Positions 35,189 to 47,971 of a stretch of DNA of 64,000 nucleotides are shown piece by piece (the stretch's first letter is position 1; every line of letters starts with the position of its first letter). Origin of the DNA: Archegozetes longisetosus (taxonomy: Eukaryota; Arthropoda; Arachnida; Sarcoptiformes; Trhypochthoniidae); the NCBI GenBank assembly GCA_018873245.2, contig JAEMBT020000008.1:3210001-3274000 (forward strand), given 5' to 3'. The translations under genes and the position numbers were made by a program. Below the pieces are notes generated by a model, which was given only the letters and a program-made list of their open reading frames with translations, was not told the DNA's origin and did no database searches.

Positions 35189-36020
35189 TAATTAACAATT
35201 TGTACAATTAGTTAACAAATTCGAAGTCAATTTTAATAAATAAAGTGTTCAAAATACTAAACTATTTTAACAGACTTTAACTCGAAACTGAATAAATTTG
35301 AATTATCTTCAAATACTTAGGAATGAATTGATAAAATGATTTTGAATTTTTAACAGAAGTGATGATAAAATAGTTATGACTATAAATTTATGTCAATGCC
35401 TTCGCATTGTTTATATTACACTAGCAATTTGTATTGTACACCAACTGTACGCTTTAACTAATATTTGTAATGCACTCCTATGTTATTAATAAAGTGTCAT
35501 ATTTTCCTCCTAACACGTGATTTGTGATGTAATGGCGTTTACCCAAAGAAATAAATTACAATAAAGCCTCGTTAATAAAGTTTCATATATTTTGAATAAG
35601 ATAAAGGCGTCATACAACTAATTAATTATCACAAAAGTTAATTTAATTTAAGTAAATCAATGAAACACTTATATAAGGAAGAAACGAATCAAAGCTGATT
35701 AAGTAATACTTTTAACTTTAATTAAAAGTTTTACTGCGGTACAAAATTTTGATCAGTTTTTTATCAATGAAACGAAGTACGAGCACATAAGACGTAAATA
35801 AATACTATGATGAATTTGGACCCACAAAGCTTTTACCTCGAATGAACTGATGTGAAAAGTGGCACCATTTTATGCCCCTTTCAACGTAATTCACTTCAAA
35901 TGATAAATATTTAGGAAATTCTTTTAATAGTGAATTACGTCAAAGAAAGGTATTTAAAGTTTAAAAAGTTGTGTCAAAATTAGGTAATAATAATAAAGGA
36001 ATGAATGTAATGTAGAAATA
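35189..36020. other. Divergent upstream region between LDLRAP1-like and RacGAP1-like genes
   Basis: About 830 bp separating two divergently transcribed genes, so both promoters should lie here. A short inverted repeat (CAACGTAATTCAC near 35882 and GTGAATTACGT near 35931) is the only structure seen. Confidence 0.4.
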
Positions 36021-37677
36021 ATGCTAAGTCAGAAAGGAATAGTTCCTCTTTTAGTCGAACAGTACAACGATTTAATTGATAGAAATTTAATTGATAATAA
36101 TCTAAATAATAATCAACATGATAATAATGATTTCCTCATTGATCATACGATTATTAGTGATTCCAAACTCATCATCACTAATGAACACTTAAGCCATGAC
36201 ACAGTGTTTCATAACAACAATCTTCTGGAAGAGGATCAAAAGGAAAGCAACAAATCGACTCAATTACAAGTGAACATTAAACAAAATAATGAAGTTTTAG
36301 GTTTGAAATAAAAGTTATTTCTGCGTAAATCTAATCGTAGTAGAAATCAATTATTAATTCCCATTTTGACCTACATTTTAGATTTGATTGCATTACTTAT
36401 TGCAAGTTTTAGTCAATAATAGGTTAGTATTGATGTCGTTTAGTTGTTATTAACTGTAGTTTTTGTACCATGTCCTATACAGTTGTCCACTATCTGTTTT
36501 GTCCATAACCTAATAATGAAAACTTCATTCTATAACTTATTCTTGTTTTCAAGTTTTACTTCAATTAAGTTCTTATTGAGAATCAGTTTACAACTACATT
36601 ACTAACTATTATTTCATTTGAATGAAGTGCAAGTTAGCGAAAATGTCGATCAGCTTTCAAACGAAGAGGCAATCAAAGATTTACCGAAAGAAACAATCAA
36701 TGATTTACCTGAAGAGATAATCATAACCAATGAAAATGAATGCGAATTAAACTCAAATGAATCAAAAACCATAACTGAAACTGAAGAGGAGAGCGAAAAA
36801 GCAATTATAATAAAAGTGAATCCAATACTAGAAGATTTAATGCTTAAGCGAAAACACAGTTTTGTCACTAAAACAATAGTTCCAAAAGAGATTTGTGGCA
36901 TTTGTAGCGAATCTATAAAATTCTCAGAGAAATACATTCAATGCGTAGTTTGTTTGTCCATAGGTCATTTGAATTGTGCGTCAGAAATACCGGTTCCGTG
37001 CATTCCGTACACAAATCCTAATCTAAAACCAGGTAAAACGATATCTAACTATGTCTACCCAGCATTTAAACCATCGATTCCTTCAATTGTAATTCATTGC
37101 TGTCGAGAAATTGAGGAAAGAAGTCATGAGAGCTCTTTGGATGGTTTATACGCTATGAAATCTGAGGGTTTGAAACAAGTGAAAGATCTATGCGATAAAA
37201 TACTTAAATCAAAAAATGGTTTCCCACTACTAAAGGAGCTTAATATCAATTTGGTTTGTGGTATCGTTAAAAAGTTTTTGAGCGATTTTAACGAGTCGTT
37301 GATTAGCAAAGAAATGTGGAAACAGTTCTCTTACAACATGAGTAAGTCTTATAACTTAAGACTAAGTAATTTGATTTATTTGTTTTCGGTTTGTCTTTGA
37401 TTGTTGAAGGAAAAAACATGACGAAGAAATGAAGTCATTGACAAAGCAGTTAATAATGGAATTGAATGTGACAAATAGGGATACGCTCTGTTTTATTGTT
37501 CTACATCTGCAACATTTGGCAACTCATCAAAGGTTTCAATCTTTGGTTAACTTCTCTGAAATTTTTTGCCCAATAATATGTGGTGACACAGAAGTGACTC
37601 GAAAATTGAGGCTAATGTCAACTATGCTTAGTTTAAATGACGATTTTTGGACTAATACTTTGTTGAAATCAAATTAA
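36021..37677 (+). CDS. RacGAP1 (MgcRacGAP/Tumbleweed)-like protein lacking the arginine finger
   Basis: Exons 36021-36300 (tentative), 36628-37341 and 37410-37677. The first exon is Asn/Asp-rich and not conserved. The second has an acidic linker, then a C1 zinc domain: HSFVTKTIVPKEICGIC, CVVC, GHLNC, with the full H-C-C-C-C-H-C-C set. A RhoGAP domain follows (SIPSIVIHCCREIEERS; NINLVCGIVKKFL; then in exon 3 NVTNRDTLCFIVLHLQHLA and CPIICG). C1 followed by RhoGAP is the RacGAP1 order; that family forms centralspindlin with kinesin-6 and drives cytokinesis. The GLYR arginine finger reads GLYAM here, so GAP catalysis is doubtful. The long N-terminal coiled coil of RacGAP1 was not found. One A appears missing at the start of exon 3 (A run at about 37411-37416). 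Confidence 0.75.
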
Positions 37678-38423
37678 AGAATGTTTTACAAAATTTGTTG
37701 TATTAATTAACAGAAAATAAACTACAAGTATTATAACATTAAATTTATTTGCATCTATTCATGTATTAAGTGTGTATCTAAGTAATGCCTGAACAATTTA
37801 AATATTTTTTTATGGATTTACGCATTCATTCAATCCCTAACATGTAATTCTTTGATCAGAATTTTAGCCATTATTTATTTCATTAGACATTACAAAAGCT
37901 CAAACTATTTAGTATTTCAAGTCTACAGTAGTTGGACAACTTGAGAGCTGTCACCGAAGTGATCTATAAATAGTGATTGTTGCAATGATCTTAAAGTTCT
38001 ACAAAGCTGAACATGCATAAGATAAGCCTAACTATGGAACTTTCCTTTAACAATCTAAATTTGATATGATTTGCAATCACGTGATTAAACTTAAATGACA
38101 TTTCAGGGACGATTGAATGAAATTTATTTTTTCATATGATAATGAATGGAGGCCGTTTCCTAAATGAGTCTGAGTCTCTATTTGTACATAACAATAGCGA
38201 AACTATATGCCTTAGAAACTAGTGACAAAAGTTGATCATATTTAATGTTAGTTCACTGAACATTAATTTCTTGGAATATAGTTATTCAAATGTAATAGTA
38301 TTTTAACATATGTCAGTTACATCCGTCAAATGATCAACATTGCAGCAGTTATCTGGTTCAGTTGAACGCACTTTCAATAAGTACTTCGACAATTTAGGTG
38401 AACAGCACTTGAAACTTGCAAAT
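37678..38423. other. No gene recognised
   Basis: Intergenic; contains the 3' end of the RacGAP1-like gene and the promoter of the P450 gene. Confidence 0.4.
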
Positions 38424-40235
38424 ATGTTAACAGTATTTATTAGTACTGCTATTCTAACTGTTTCGGCAATTTTACTGTAAGTTGAACGAAGTCAATACTT
38501 TTAACTGAAGACTATTCAAACTGTTATTTTCAGTAGTCGAATATACCGTTTTTACACCTACTGGTCACGTAATGGCGTGAAAGGTCCGAATGTATTTGAG
38601 AGCCTATCGTCTTATAGACGAACTATGCACGTGAACGACTACGAATGGTACTTAAAATATGGTAATATTGTCGGTTTCTATGATGTTTTTCGAAAGGGGA
38701 TACTCATCAATGACCCACAACTCATCAAAGATATTACAGTTAAAGACTTCAATATTTTCACTAATCGTCGTTATTATTATTTGGGAGAAAGTTTAGATCA
38801 TGGAATGTTAAATTTAAGAGATAACGACTGGAAAAGAGTTAGAGGTGTTATATCGCCTGCTTTCACTTCAGCCAAATTGAAGGCAATGATGTACGAAATC
38901 TCGGAAATAACTGATCAATTTTGTGATAAAATTTCAAATGAGGCTAAAACTGGTGAGAATCAATACTGTTTTAATTGAAAGTTTAGGTTAGGTTAAGTGA
39001 GATTAGGTCTGCAAAACTCATTAGATTTATGACATTTAGTTTGATTATAATCTTATTATCCTTACTGGCATTGAATCTGTTAATCTAAATTTGTTTTTAA
39101 GGAGTACCATTTGATCTAAGGCTCTATTTGAATGCGTTTACTCTTGATGTGATCAGTTCTTGCGCATTTGGTATCAAAACAGATGCTTTGAAAGATCCCA
39201 ATCATCCGATTGTGGTAAATGGAAAGAAATTATTTGATACCGATTTATCGTTTTCTCTTCTCATTGGTTTTATTGCGCCTCAAATATCCAAACTTTTAAG
39301 ACTTGAAGGATTAGATCATAAGGCTCTTCAATATTTTGATAGACTTACGAATGAGATAAAGAATAAAAGAAGAGAAGTCAATTTAACTAAAACTGATTTT
39401 ATTCAACTCATGATTGATGCCAATAATGAGGCGCAAAATCAGAAAAAGTCTGCAAATTCTGGAAACAAAAGGTCAAAATGATCAATAATTTAGTTGAACT
39501 TTATGAAGCATAACTTTTTAATAACTCTTCAAACTAATTACAGAACAATATCTGATAAAGAATTAACAGCTCAAGGAATCACTTTTTTCATTGCTGGTCA
39601 CGACACCACTGCGTCCACTTTAAGTCATTGTTTTTATTACATTTCAAAACATTTAGACATTCAGCAAAAACTATATGAAGAGATATCAAAACTTGAAAAG
39701 TTGGACACCGAATCACTGGCAAAATTGGTTTACTTGAATGCTGTCATTATGGAAACGTTACGTATAGCGCCGGCAGTTATTCGTTACGATAGAGAAGCCT
39801 CTGAAGACTATACACTCGCAAATACAGGAATAACTATACCCAAAGGAACTTTAGTTACTTTCTCTGCTTATAGCGTTCATCACAATCCAAATCTATTCGA
39901 AGATCCATTTGACTTCAAGCCCGAACGTTTCATATCAGAAAATAATCAACTAATTGACAATCCACACGGTTTTATACCTTTTGGTGATGGGCCGCGAATG
40001 TGTCTCGGCATGAAGTTTGCTATGAATGAAATGAGAATATGTGTCGCAAAACTTCTAATCAGATGTCGTTTAAAACTTTGTCCTGACGCTAAAGTAAGTC
40101 ACTTTAAAATGAAAACTTGTAAATATTACAAAAACTTTTCTTTTCGATTAATAGCTCGATTACTTCATCGGAAGTCCCTTTATGAATCCAAGCAAAGTTT
40201 TGGTCATAGCAGAGGATAGAAATCAAGTTATTTAG
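38424..40235 (+). CDS. Cytochrome P450, CYP3-clan type
   Basis: Five exons: 38424-38476, 38534-38952, 39102-39471, 39544-40093 and 40155-40235, phase-consistent and giving 490 residues, the usual microsomal P450 length. It has an N-terminal membrane anchor (MLTVFISTAILTVSAIL). The C-helix is WKRVR, the I-helix oxygen-binding motif AGHDTT, the K-helix ETLR, then KPERF, and the heme-binding loop FGDGPRMCLG with the cysteine ligand. The last exon reads YFIGSPFMNPSKVLVI and ends DRNQVI. These are monooxygenases of the endoplasmic reticulum; arthropod CYP3-clan members often oxidise xenobiotics or lipids. It is a lone copy here, with all key residues present. The substrate is unknown. Confidence 0.9.
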
Positions 40236-43200
40236 ATTTACTGCTAACAAAGTTTTTTTAACAGTATTAATTCGAGCAATTACTTAATCATAATCCAGTG
40301 TAAAGCAAAAAGTAAGTCAAACTTTTGCAAGTTGTAGAAGAAGGTATAGCTCAGATCATATTTTATTGTTTCAGCATGCCGAAAACTTATTGCTTGCTTT
40401 GCACCCTTTCAACTTATAAATATTCAGTAACTTTTCAGTAATCAGATATTTTTGGACCTTTAACACAACTATTTTTTATTGTATTTATTTCAATTAATTT
40501 GTTTAGAAATAAATGACGTAAATGTGAACAATCGTTACCAATCAAATTATAATTTACTTGAAATGTCTGTAAATTCAGCAAATCTCTGTTGGAGTCATAC
40601 AAATGCAAAGAATTGAGTACATTAATCATTAATTAAGTAACCCTCAAAAGTTACTTTGATCGCGCAACGATTAATTAGTCTACTTTTACTAGCAAATAAC
40701 TAATTATAGTTCAAACAAATCAGTGTCAGAACAATCACGAATCGAAACCTTGATAAATGGCAAACAGAAAGATTAGTAGTTTTGGTGAAAATAAATTAGC
40801 ACAAAGCTAAAACTAACAATTAAAGAACCAACTCATATCAGGTTTCAAACTATTTTCAATTAGATAACTTATCTATGATTCGACTTTTAATTCAGATAAG
40901 TAAAATTGATTTCAAGTCAATCACTTTGATTGGGGTAAATAATATGTTTTAAGCAATTTTATGAATGACTTTCATAACTTAATCTTGATAATCTAAATCC
41001 TTAAAATATCAAGAATGCACTATTCAGTGTTCATCTAATAGCTATGACCTTAGTAAGTGTTGTAATTTATGCGTTTAATTATTTTTAATAGAATGTTTTT
41101 TCCGAAAAAACATTTCTTCTCTAAAAGCATACAATTTTAGTTAACGAACTACCAATTTTTAGTCATTTTTATGATCAGCATTTTCACTGCTTTTCGGGTT
41201 CTATTACTTCAACTTGAGTATGAAAAATTTAATTATCTATTTTGTAACTTAATAATCGCAAATATTTGCTGTGATATTATAATTATTCAATTTTTGTTCA
41301 ATTGATTGTATTTTTGTTATAGAAAGTTGGCCAACGGATCGCAACATTTTAAGAAGTTAACCATGATTTAAAACATCAATTAAACCATATGAATTGTGTA
41401 GATAAAATGCTGTCAATTTTTCTTACAAATACGTTATAGTTATAACTAATTGATAAAATGAGCTTACTTAACAAAATTTATAGTTAAAAATTTAAGTTAA
41501 AAATACAAAAGAAAGTTAGTATATTATTGTTATGATATTTGAGCATACAAATTCCTAAATCTTATAATTCTTAAATTTAATTTCTTTTCAAGCCCCTATA
41601 ATGAAGATCTGATACCATAAAAGTTGATTTAAATGCATAAGTTTTTCTCGATTGAATAGATACTTGAAGTACGTAATAGTAAAACATGGAAAACTTGTGC
41701 AAAATATGATTCGATAACTAACTCGGAATATTCATAATCTGATCAAATGTAAGATTTGAAATTGCACGTATGGAATAACAACATTAATAAGTCTATTTCT
41801 AAATTAGTGAATAAAGTTTCCAGTTTTTCATAAAGAAATTTGTCAGCTTTCAAATATGCTTTAAAATGTGCCCAAACACTTGAACAATTTCTCCTAGAAG
41901 TATTGTTTAAACTTAGATTCGAGTCTTTCACTCATGGATTAGAAGTTCTTATGTGCGTAAAACTATTGAAAGACCTTTCACTCCGATCAACAGAGTAAGG
42001 TTCAATTTTTCATGTTTTCGTAGAAAGATAAATTTAAATCTGAATTACCATTGTTCCGTAAAATTGAGTTTTCAGTTGAATTTGCTCTTAAGAAATGTGA
42101 GATCAATTGTTGAATATTTTGTAGACATGACACGATTATAATGAATGAACAAATATTGATATGAAAGCAATACAAAGTAGGAAAAGCTAATATTTTCTAC
42201 AATTACTTTGAAAGTGAAGTAGAGAAAAGTTGACAATAAATGCAAATATAGTTGCAACAACATACCAAATGGAAAATGAAGCAAAGGCTTCGCAAATATT
42301 TTAAATTAACGGCTACTATACAGATCTGTAGATTGATTATAACTTAGAGTCCAATTAATTCAAATCTATGAATAAGTGTCGTAAAAGTTGATAATTATAG
42401 TGCTGTCTGTAAATAATGATATTTAGCATTTTTACCTATAATAGCGCTAACTTTTAAGCCATGAGACATCGGCAACAGTTATGTGCATATAAAAACTAAG
42501 TTCATTAAATCATTAGTTAATTGGCTAAGCATTGAAAAAGACATCGCGTGAAGGATCTAAAATTAATGAGTTTGTTTTTTATTCAAAATGATCTAGTTAT
42601 CTCTAAAACAAATTAAAAACATGAGAGCCATATCTTCAAACTTTCTAAATACGAGCCACTGTTTGGCTCAAATAAATTAGCATCAAATCGAATATAAACG
42701 AACCTATAAAGACTAACTCTACCGTCACGTTTCAGACTACTTTCAATTAGATAAGTTATCTATAATTCAATTGTTAACCAAACCTTGCTCGAAAGTACTA
42801 AAGTTAACAATTTTCTTTTTTTGTTGTTTTACAAAATTATTCAAAGTACGAAATATATATATATATCGTTATAAAGTTTGAAATTCTACTTACTAAACAA
42901 TTTTGTTATCAAAAGCATATGCAATATAAGTTTTGAATGCGAGTTATTTCAAATGCAGTAGTGAAAAAAGTTGTTATTCAATTTTAATGGAATAGCTGTA
43001 CTCCACTTACAAATAGAAAGTTTAAAAATAGAAAAAGTCAATATTTGTTATCTAACGTATTGACCGCATTGCAAATATACTGTATTTTCACCAATTTAAA
43101 GCTGTTATTCTTATGTGATATGATTTTATAGATTTGCAAATTAACGTAATTTCATTTCATTTAAGTACTTATTATTGAAAAGATAAATCTGTATAACATG

Positions 43201-43743
43201 TAAATTAGTCGTCGCCCATAATTAAATCCAAGGCTGACTAACAAATTGATATTTTTGAACCAACAATTAGGTAAAACGACATAACAAGTTAAAGATTACT
43301 GATCATCATGGGTGAATAACAACTGATTACTAAACATTCAGTTTTATGATATAAGAAGTTCAAAACCGATACTCAGCTTCGATCTCAAAGTTAGATCTGC
43401 CATTATGACTCTGTTGCCATTATCAGTGTTGCCACTTGAATGATAGCATAAGTTGTTACCGATTGTCCGAACGTGATTTAGCGAAGTTTACAAACAAGTA
43501 GATTGCGAACTCGTACAAACATGTTCATACCATATTAGCATTAAATCCATAAAAGTCTGAAAATTGGCGCATTTCGATCGTACCAATAGTCACTGTTCTC
43601 TATTACATATGAAAAGGAGATCTGTACAAGTATTCATAACTATTAAAGTTATTGAGACACAGTTCAAATATTTATAATTGAATCATAACGATTTTGTGAA
43701 TCACTCGTCTCATATCATCCGTTATATAAAGAGAATAGTTATC
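40236..43743. other. Gene-poor interval
   Basis: About 3.5 kb of AT-rich sequence without recognisable genes. Short open frames (41743-41931 minus, 41953-42141 plus and others) show no family likeness. Confidence 0.35.
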
Positions 43744-46356
43744 ATGTCTAAAATAGAGGCAGGAGTAATAAATAATAGTTTATTGATCATTGACTCTCTT
43801 AACAATACAATCAATGCTAACAATACGATGAATGGCGCATCACTTTCGACACCATCGGCCACACTGGTTCTCAAACAAATTCATGATGTTCTTATTGTGG
43901 TACTACTTGTTTGGGTTATGTTCTCAATGGGATGTTCCGTCACCTTAAAGCAAGTAAACAGAACTTTTCAACTCATTAATCTTGTTCCTATTGATTAAGA
44001 TTAAGTCATAGAATTAAAAGCTGATATGAATGCATCTTTCGATTAGTTAAGATTTATTATGATCTTCATTGAAATATTGCAACAGTTACACTGAAAAATT
44101 TGTAATTCAACTCATTTCGAAGTTTGGTAAGACTTTAATCCTTCAAAAAGTGTTGATTAAAACTTGAATTTTCATCGTAATTATTGGTCAAATAAGTTAT
44201 TTGAATAGCCATATACTTTGCTATTCAGAGCACTCTTTACTAATTAATTGCTAATGAATTAATTTAACAGTTTGGTTCTCAATTCATCTATTATTGAGCT
44301 CTTCAATTGATTACTTACTATTGATAGCTATAATTTGAATAAATTAAGAGTTCAGTTATAGGACTAATTGAGTTGAATAAAAACGCACTCTTAGTAGTAA
44401 ACAAATGACTCCATTATAGATTATTGAAAAGACTTGTGAATAATAAGTATAATAAAATTGAAATATTAGTATGCACTTTTTTGAAAGAAAATCGTTCTTA
44501 TCGAACTTACAATTGAGTTTAACTGCAAGCTTTTTCCATGGGATCCGCGCAATATATTTTCAGTAACAGATTAAGATCAAAACAAATGAGACAACTGGAA
44601 TAGAGAATCGATATTGCCTTCAAATATTTAGTGGATTATTCTTTATTAAAAGTATTAGCATTTATAATGCAGTTACTGCTAAATTAGATGTTTAATAACA
44701 TGTTTGAAAATTACTAAAAAATTCATAATGTCAAAACATTCATAATAAAAGCACTAATAAGAGTTCTACTAATTGAGTTTATAATTAGAAACATGTAAAG
44801 TGTAAAAATAATAGTCAGAAACGAAGTCGGTCTATCTAATAAAGCAGTAGTACAGTTAGACTTGAGATTTGCTAGGGGAACAGAAACTAACTTTTTGGGT
44901 CTAAACTTATAATTTCAGAACTACTTAAATCACAACACAAAGTTTGAAGCAAACATTTATTTTTCAAAATTTTTAATCAGTTCAGTACTAAGGATTTATT
45001 TTGTTTTAAACCATAGTTTCTATAAAGCTTAATATGAAAACGACCAGCAATATGACTAAATTACGTTTATTAATAAGCATAGACTACACGAAAGTTTTCT
45101 CATATTTTCATTTCAAACACTAATTAGTCAGATAATAAACTTTTATTTGACTGAATTGAAGCATAGGTCAACTTTTACTAACGATCAATAAAACCCTCAA
45201 AAAACTTTAATCTTTAACTGCATTACTTGTACAAAGTAAAATTGGCATTCCTTTTTATTTCATTTTCCAGATATGGAATCATATCTTAAGACCTATACCT
45301 TTGATGGGAGGATTGGTAGCGCAGTTTGTCTTGTTACCTTTTTGCACTTATTGTATGATCTATTTGCTTAAAATGGATGTTCTTCATGCAACTGGATTAC
45401 TAATTTTAAGCACCAGTCCTGGTATGCATTCTTATAAGCTACCATTCAATAAGTTTCTAATGAGTGGACCTTAATTATTACAAATAGTTCTGCAATACAG
45501 TACTTCTCAAGTTAACAAATCATATTGTTTGATGATACTATCAAATTTGACTTCTATTTTTTGAAATCTATGCTATAACCTCTGTCAAAGCTGAACAACA
45601 TTTTAATTAGTTTTCAAATTTGCTAACCAATGCTTGATTCGCTAATCAAAATTAGTAAATAGCTTAACATAAAAGATTAAATCTATAGCTCAATGACAAG
45701 CTTTTAATGATATTTTGCATATTAGGAGGAGTTTTATCAAGCATATTTACATATTTCTGGAACGGAGATATTCCACTCAGGTATTAAATCACCTTTAAAT
45801 GAGCACTTAAATTAAATTAATCAAATTTTGATAGCATAACAATGACAACTGTCGCAACAATAGTAGCGCTAGTGATGATGCCCTGCAACATATGGCTCTA
45901 CGGAACAAATTTGGAGACAGAATCACTTGTAATTCCATACGTGCAAATGTCGTTCACTCTTATATTGATTACAATACCAGTGCTTTTAGGAGTTTGGATC
46001 AATTGCAAGTTACCTAAGTTCTCACCCTATATAACAAAAGTAGATCCATTTCAAGCATCATTTAAAAGCACAAAATTACTCTTCATTATTCTTAGGTTGG
46101 AGTAGTGGCTGGTTTTTCTATTGTCATTGTTTGTCAGACATTAGAAGTATTCATATTTCCCGATATCTTCGATGATGTACCTCTAAGCTTGTACTTAGTA
46201 GACGGTGTCTTACCTTTGATTGGCTTGGCATTGGGTTATTTGATGGCCAGTGTCTTGTGCCTGAAATCTCGTCTAAGCAAAACAATTGCTGTGGAAATCG
46301 GCGTTAAAAATGTTGGAACTTCTATTACGATAATAACTCTATCCTTTCCTTTTGAG
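43744..46356 (+). CDS. SLC10-family sodium-coupled organic-anion (bile-acid type) transporter; last exon unresolved
   Basis: Exons 43744-43953, 45271-45421, 45726-45780, 45835-46039 and 46096-46356. All are phase-consistent and identical in length after exon 1 to those of the minus-strand paralogue at 53-55 kb (151, 55, 205, 261). The N-terminus has an Asn-rich glycosylated-type leader, then QIHDVLIVVLLVWVMFSMGC. Later segments include ATGLLILSTSPGG, FWNGD, MPCNIWLYGTN, LPLIGLALGYLMAS and IAVEIGVKNVGTS, all SLC10 hallmarks including the sodium-site helix break. A final exon like QLRKAWLFPFLY of the paralogue is required after the donor at 46357, but I could not place it. A run of open codons at 46980-47165 may be a C-terminal tail. 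The gene may have decayed at its 3' end. Confidence 0.8.
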
Positions 46357-46979
46357 GTAAATATAGTCAATAATTGAAAAGACAGAGCCTTGAAAACCGT
46401 GCGCTTCAATTCTTGCGTTTGAACAATTAACGCAACAATAAGTGCTCTTTTACTTCTTTATTGAGATTACAAAAGTTAAACAATAGAAACAAAAAATTGC
46501 ATAATTAATCACTTGAAGTTGCAAAACATGGTATATGCAGAATATGAATACTTTGTGGCCCACTACTGCTTCTCTAACTGATTGCAATCTTGTGGGCATC
46601 GAATCTACCTAACTTATACAATTTCGTCCACTAAATAATCATATCAAATTACATTCTACTTCATCAATAGGCTGTCCTTTTTTCCAGTAAATATTTTCTT
46701 CCAATTTCATAATTATTTTATAAAAAGTATAATTTTGTTGCAAAATGACACCAATTTTAGCGTACTTTAAATTTTATTTAAAAGCAAACAAAACCATATT
46801 TTCTATCCTTTCAGTGAGCTTTTTATTGAAAGTTCAAACTGAAGGACTTAAGTGCTTTATCTGCGCGTCTATTATGGTAATGATTAGATCATTTGAATTA
46901 AAAGCTTTTTTACACTACCCAAAAAAAGCTACCAAAAGTTTTGCGCAAAACTTTCGGAACTAGTTAGAAGTGAAAAAAG

Positions 46980-47165
46980 AAGTTCCATTTCAAAGAGATT
47001 GTTGAAACAGTTAAGTCTTGTTTTAGTCGAGATTTGCAATCATCTTTTTCAATAGAAAATTTCAATTTCAGAGAAGACCTTATTATTGAAAATTCGGGAG
47101 ACAGAGATTCTTTGGTCAAAACTAGAATTAGTCCAATTGTGACAACAAATGTAGAAATAAATTGA
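46980..47165 (+). other. Possible C-terminal tail of the SLC10 gene, uncertain
   Basis: Sixty-one open codons ending in TGA, beginning KKFHFKEIVETVKSC and ending TTNVEIN. The composition is protein-like, and the position (about 0.6 kb after the last clear SLC10 exon) fits a cytoplasmic tail. It is preceded by a stop in its own frame, while an adjacent frame is open upstream, so an intron or a frameshift would have to be invoked. Confidence 0.25.
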
Positions 47166-47971
47166 ATGCAAATGTTCACTCTAATTCATATGACACTAAT
47201 TTGATGATCACAATTGTTAGTTAAATCAACTATCGAGTTATCGAATATGATTGTAATTCAAATTCGTACCAATCATTTTCATTAATCTGAACATTTATGT
47301 GTCAAACTAAGGTAATTGTTTGAACGCTTAGATCAATCTAACACGAAATCAAACTTAAATTAACCTAAAAATTGATATAAGAAACGAATTCAATTTTTGT
47401 TTTAAACAAATCACTCGTTTGTTCTACAATTTTCAACATTTTGTTCAAATATTTAGAATTTTAGCAATAAAGCTGATGAAAGCAAACATTCCAATAACTA
47501 TTTTAATAAAGTTGACTTTAGCTCATATTGTTGTCCGCCAACTGCACAAATAGATTTTATATTATAGCAGAACTTATATTATAGTCAGCTCTAACTTATT
47601 TCTAAAATAAGTTTGTTTGGTATCGATAAACATGAGCTCGAGATTGAGCACAGATCACATTACGAACTATACTCTAAACTTCTGATGCTTTCTCTTATTT
47701 CTATTGACAAAATGAGTTGATGTCATGTTTGTTATACATAAAACAGTTTAATTCAAATAATTTTCATTACAAAACTAACAATTCTGCAAGATTTATTCTA
47801 AATTCTTCCAAACATTATTGTTACTAATCAAGCTTTTAATAAAATGTAGTTAAGCTAAGTTCATACTAAATATTTGAACTAAAATCAAACACCAAGATAG
47901 TGAGCAAGATCTACTGTATATCCCTTTCATGCTTATAAATGAAGCATCTTCTTTAAAGTTTACGCCAATTG
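47166..47971. other. No gene recognised
   Basis: Space between the SLC10 gene and the convergent PhzF-family gene. No features seen. Confidence 0.35.

Noticed and set aside
46745..46963. 72-codon open frame as the last SLC10 exon
   Set aside because: It lacks the FP-x-LY block and hydrophobic final span seen in the intact paralogue, and no phase-0 acceptor joins it to 46356.
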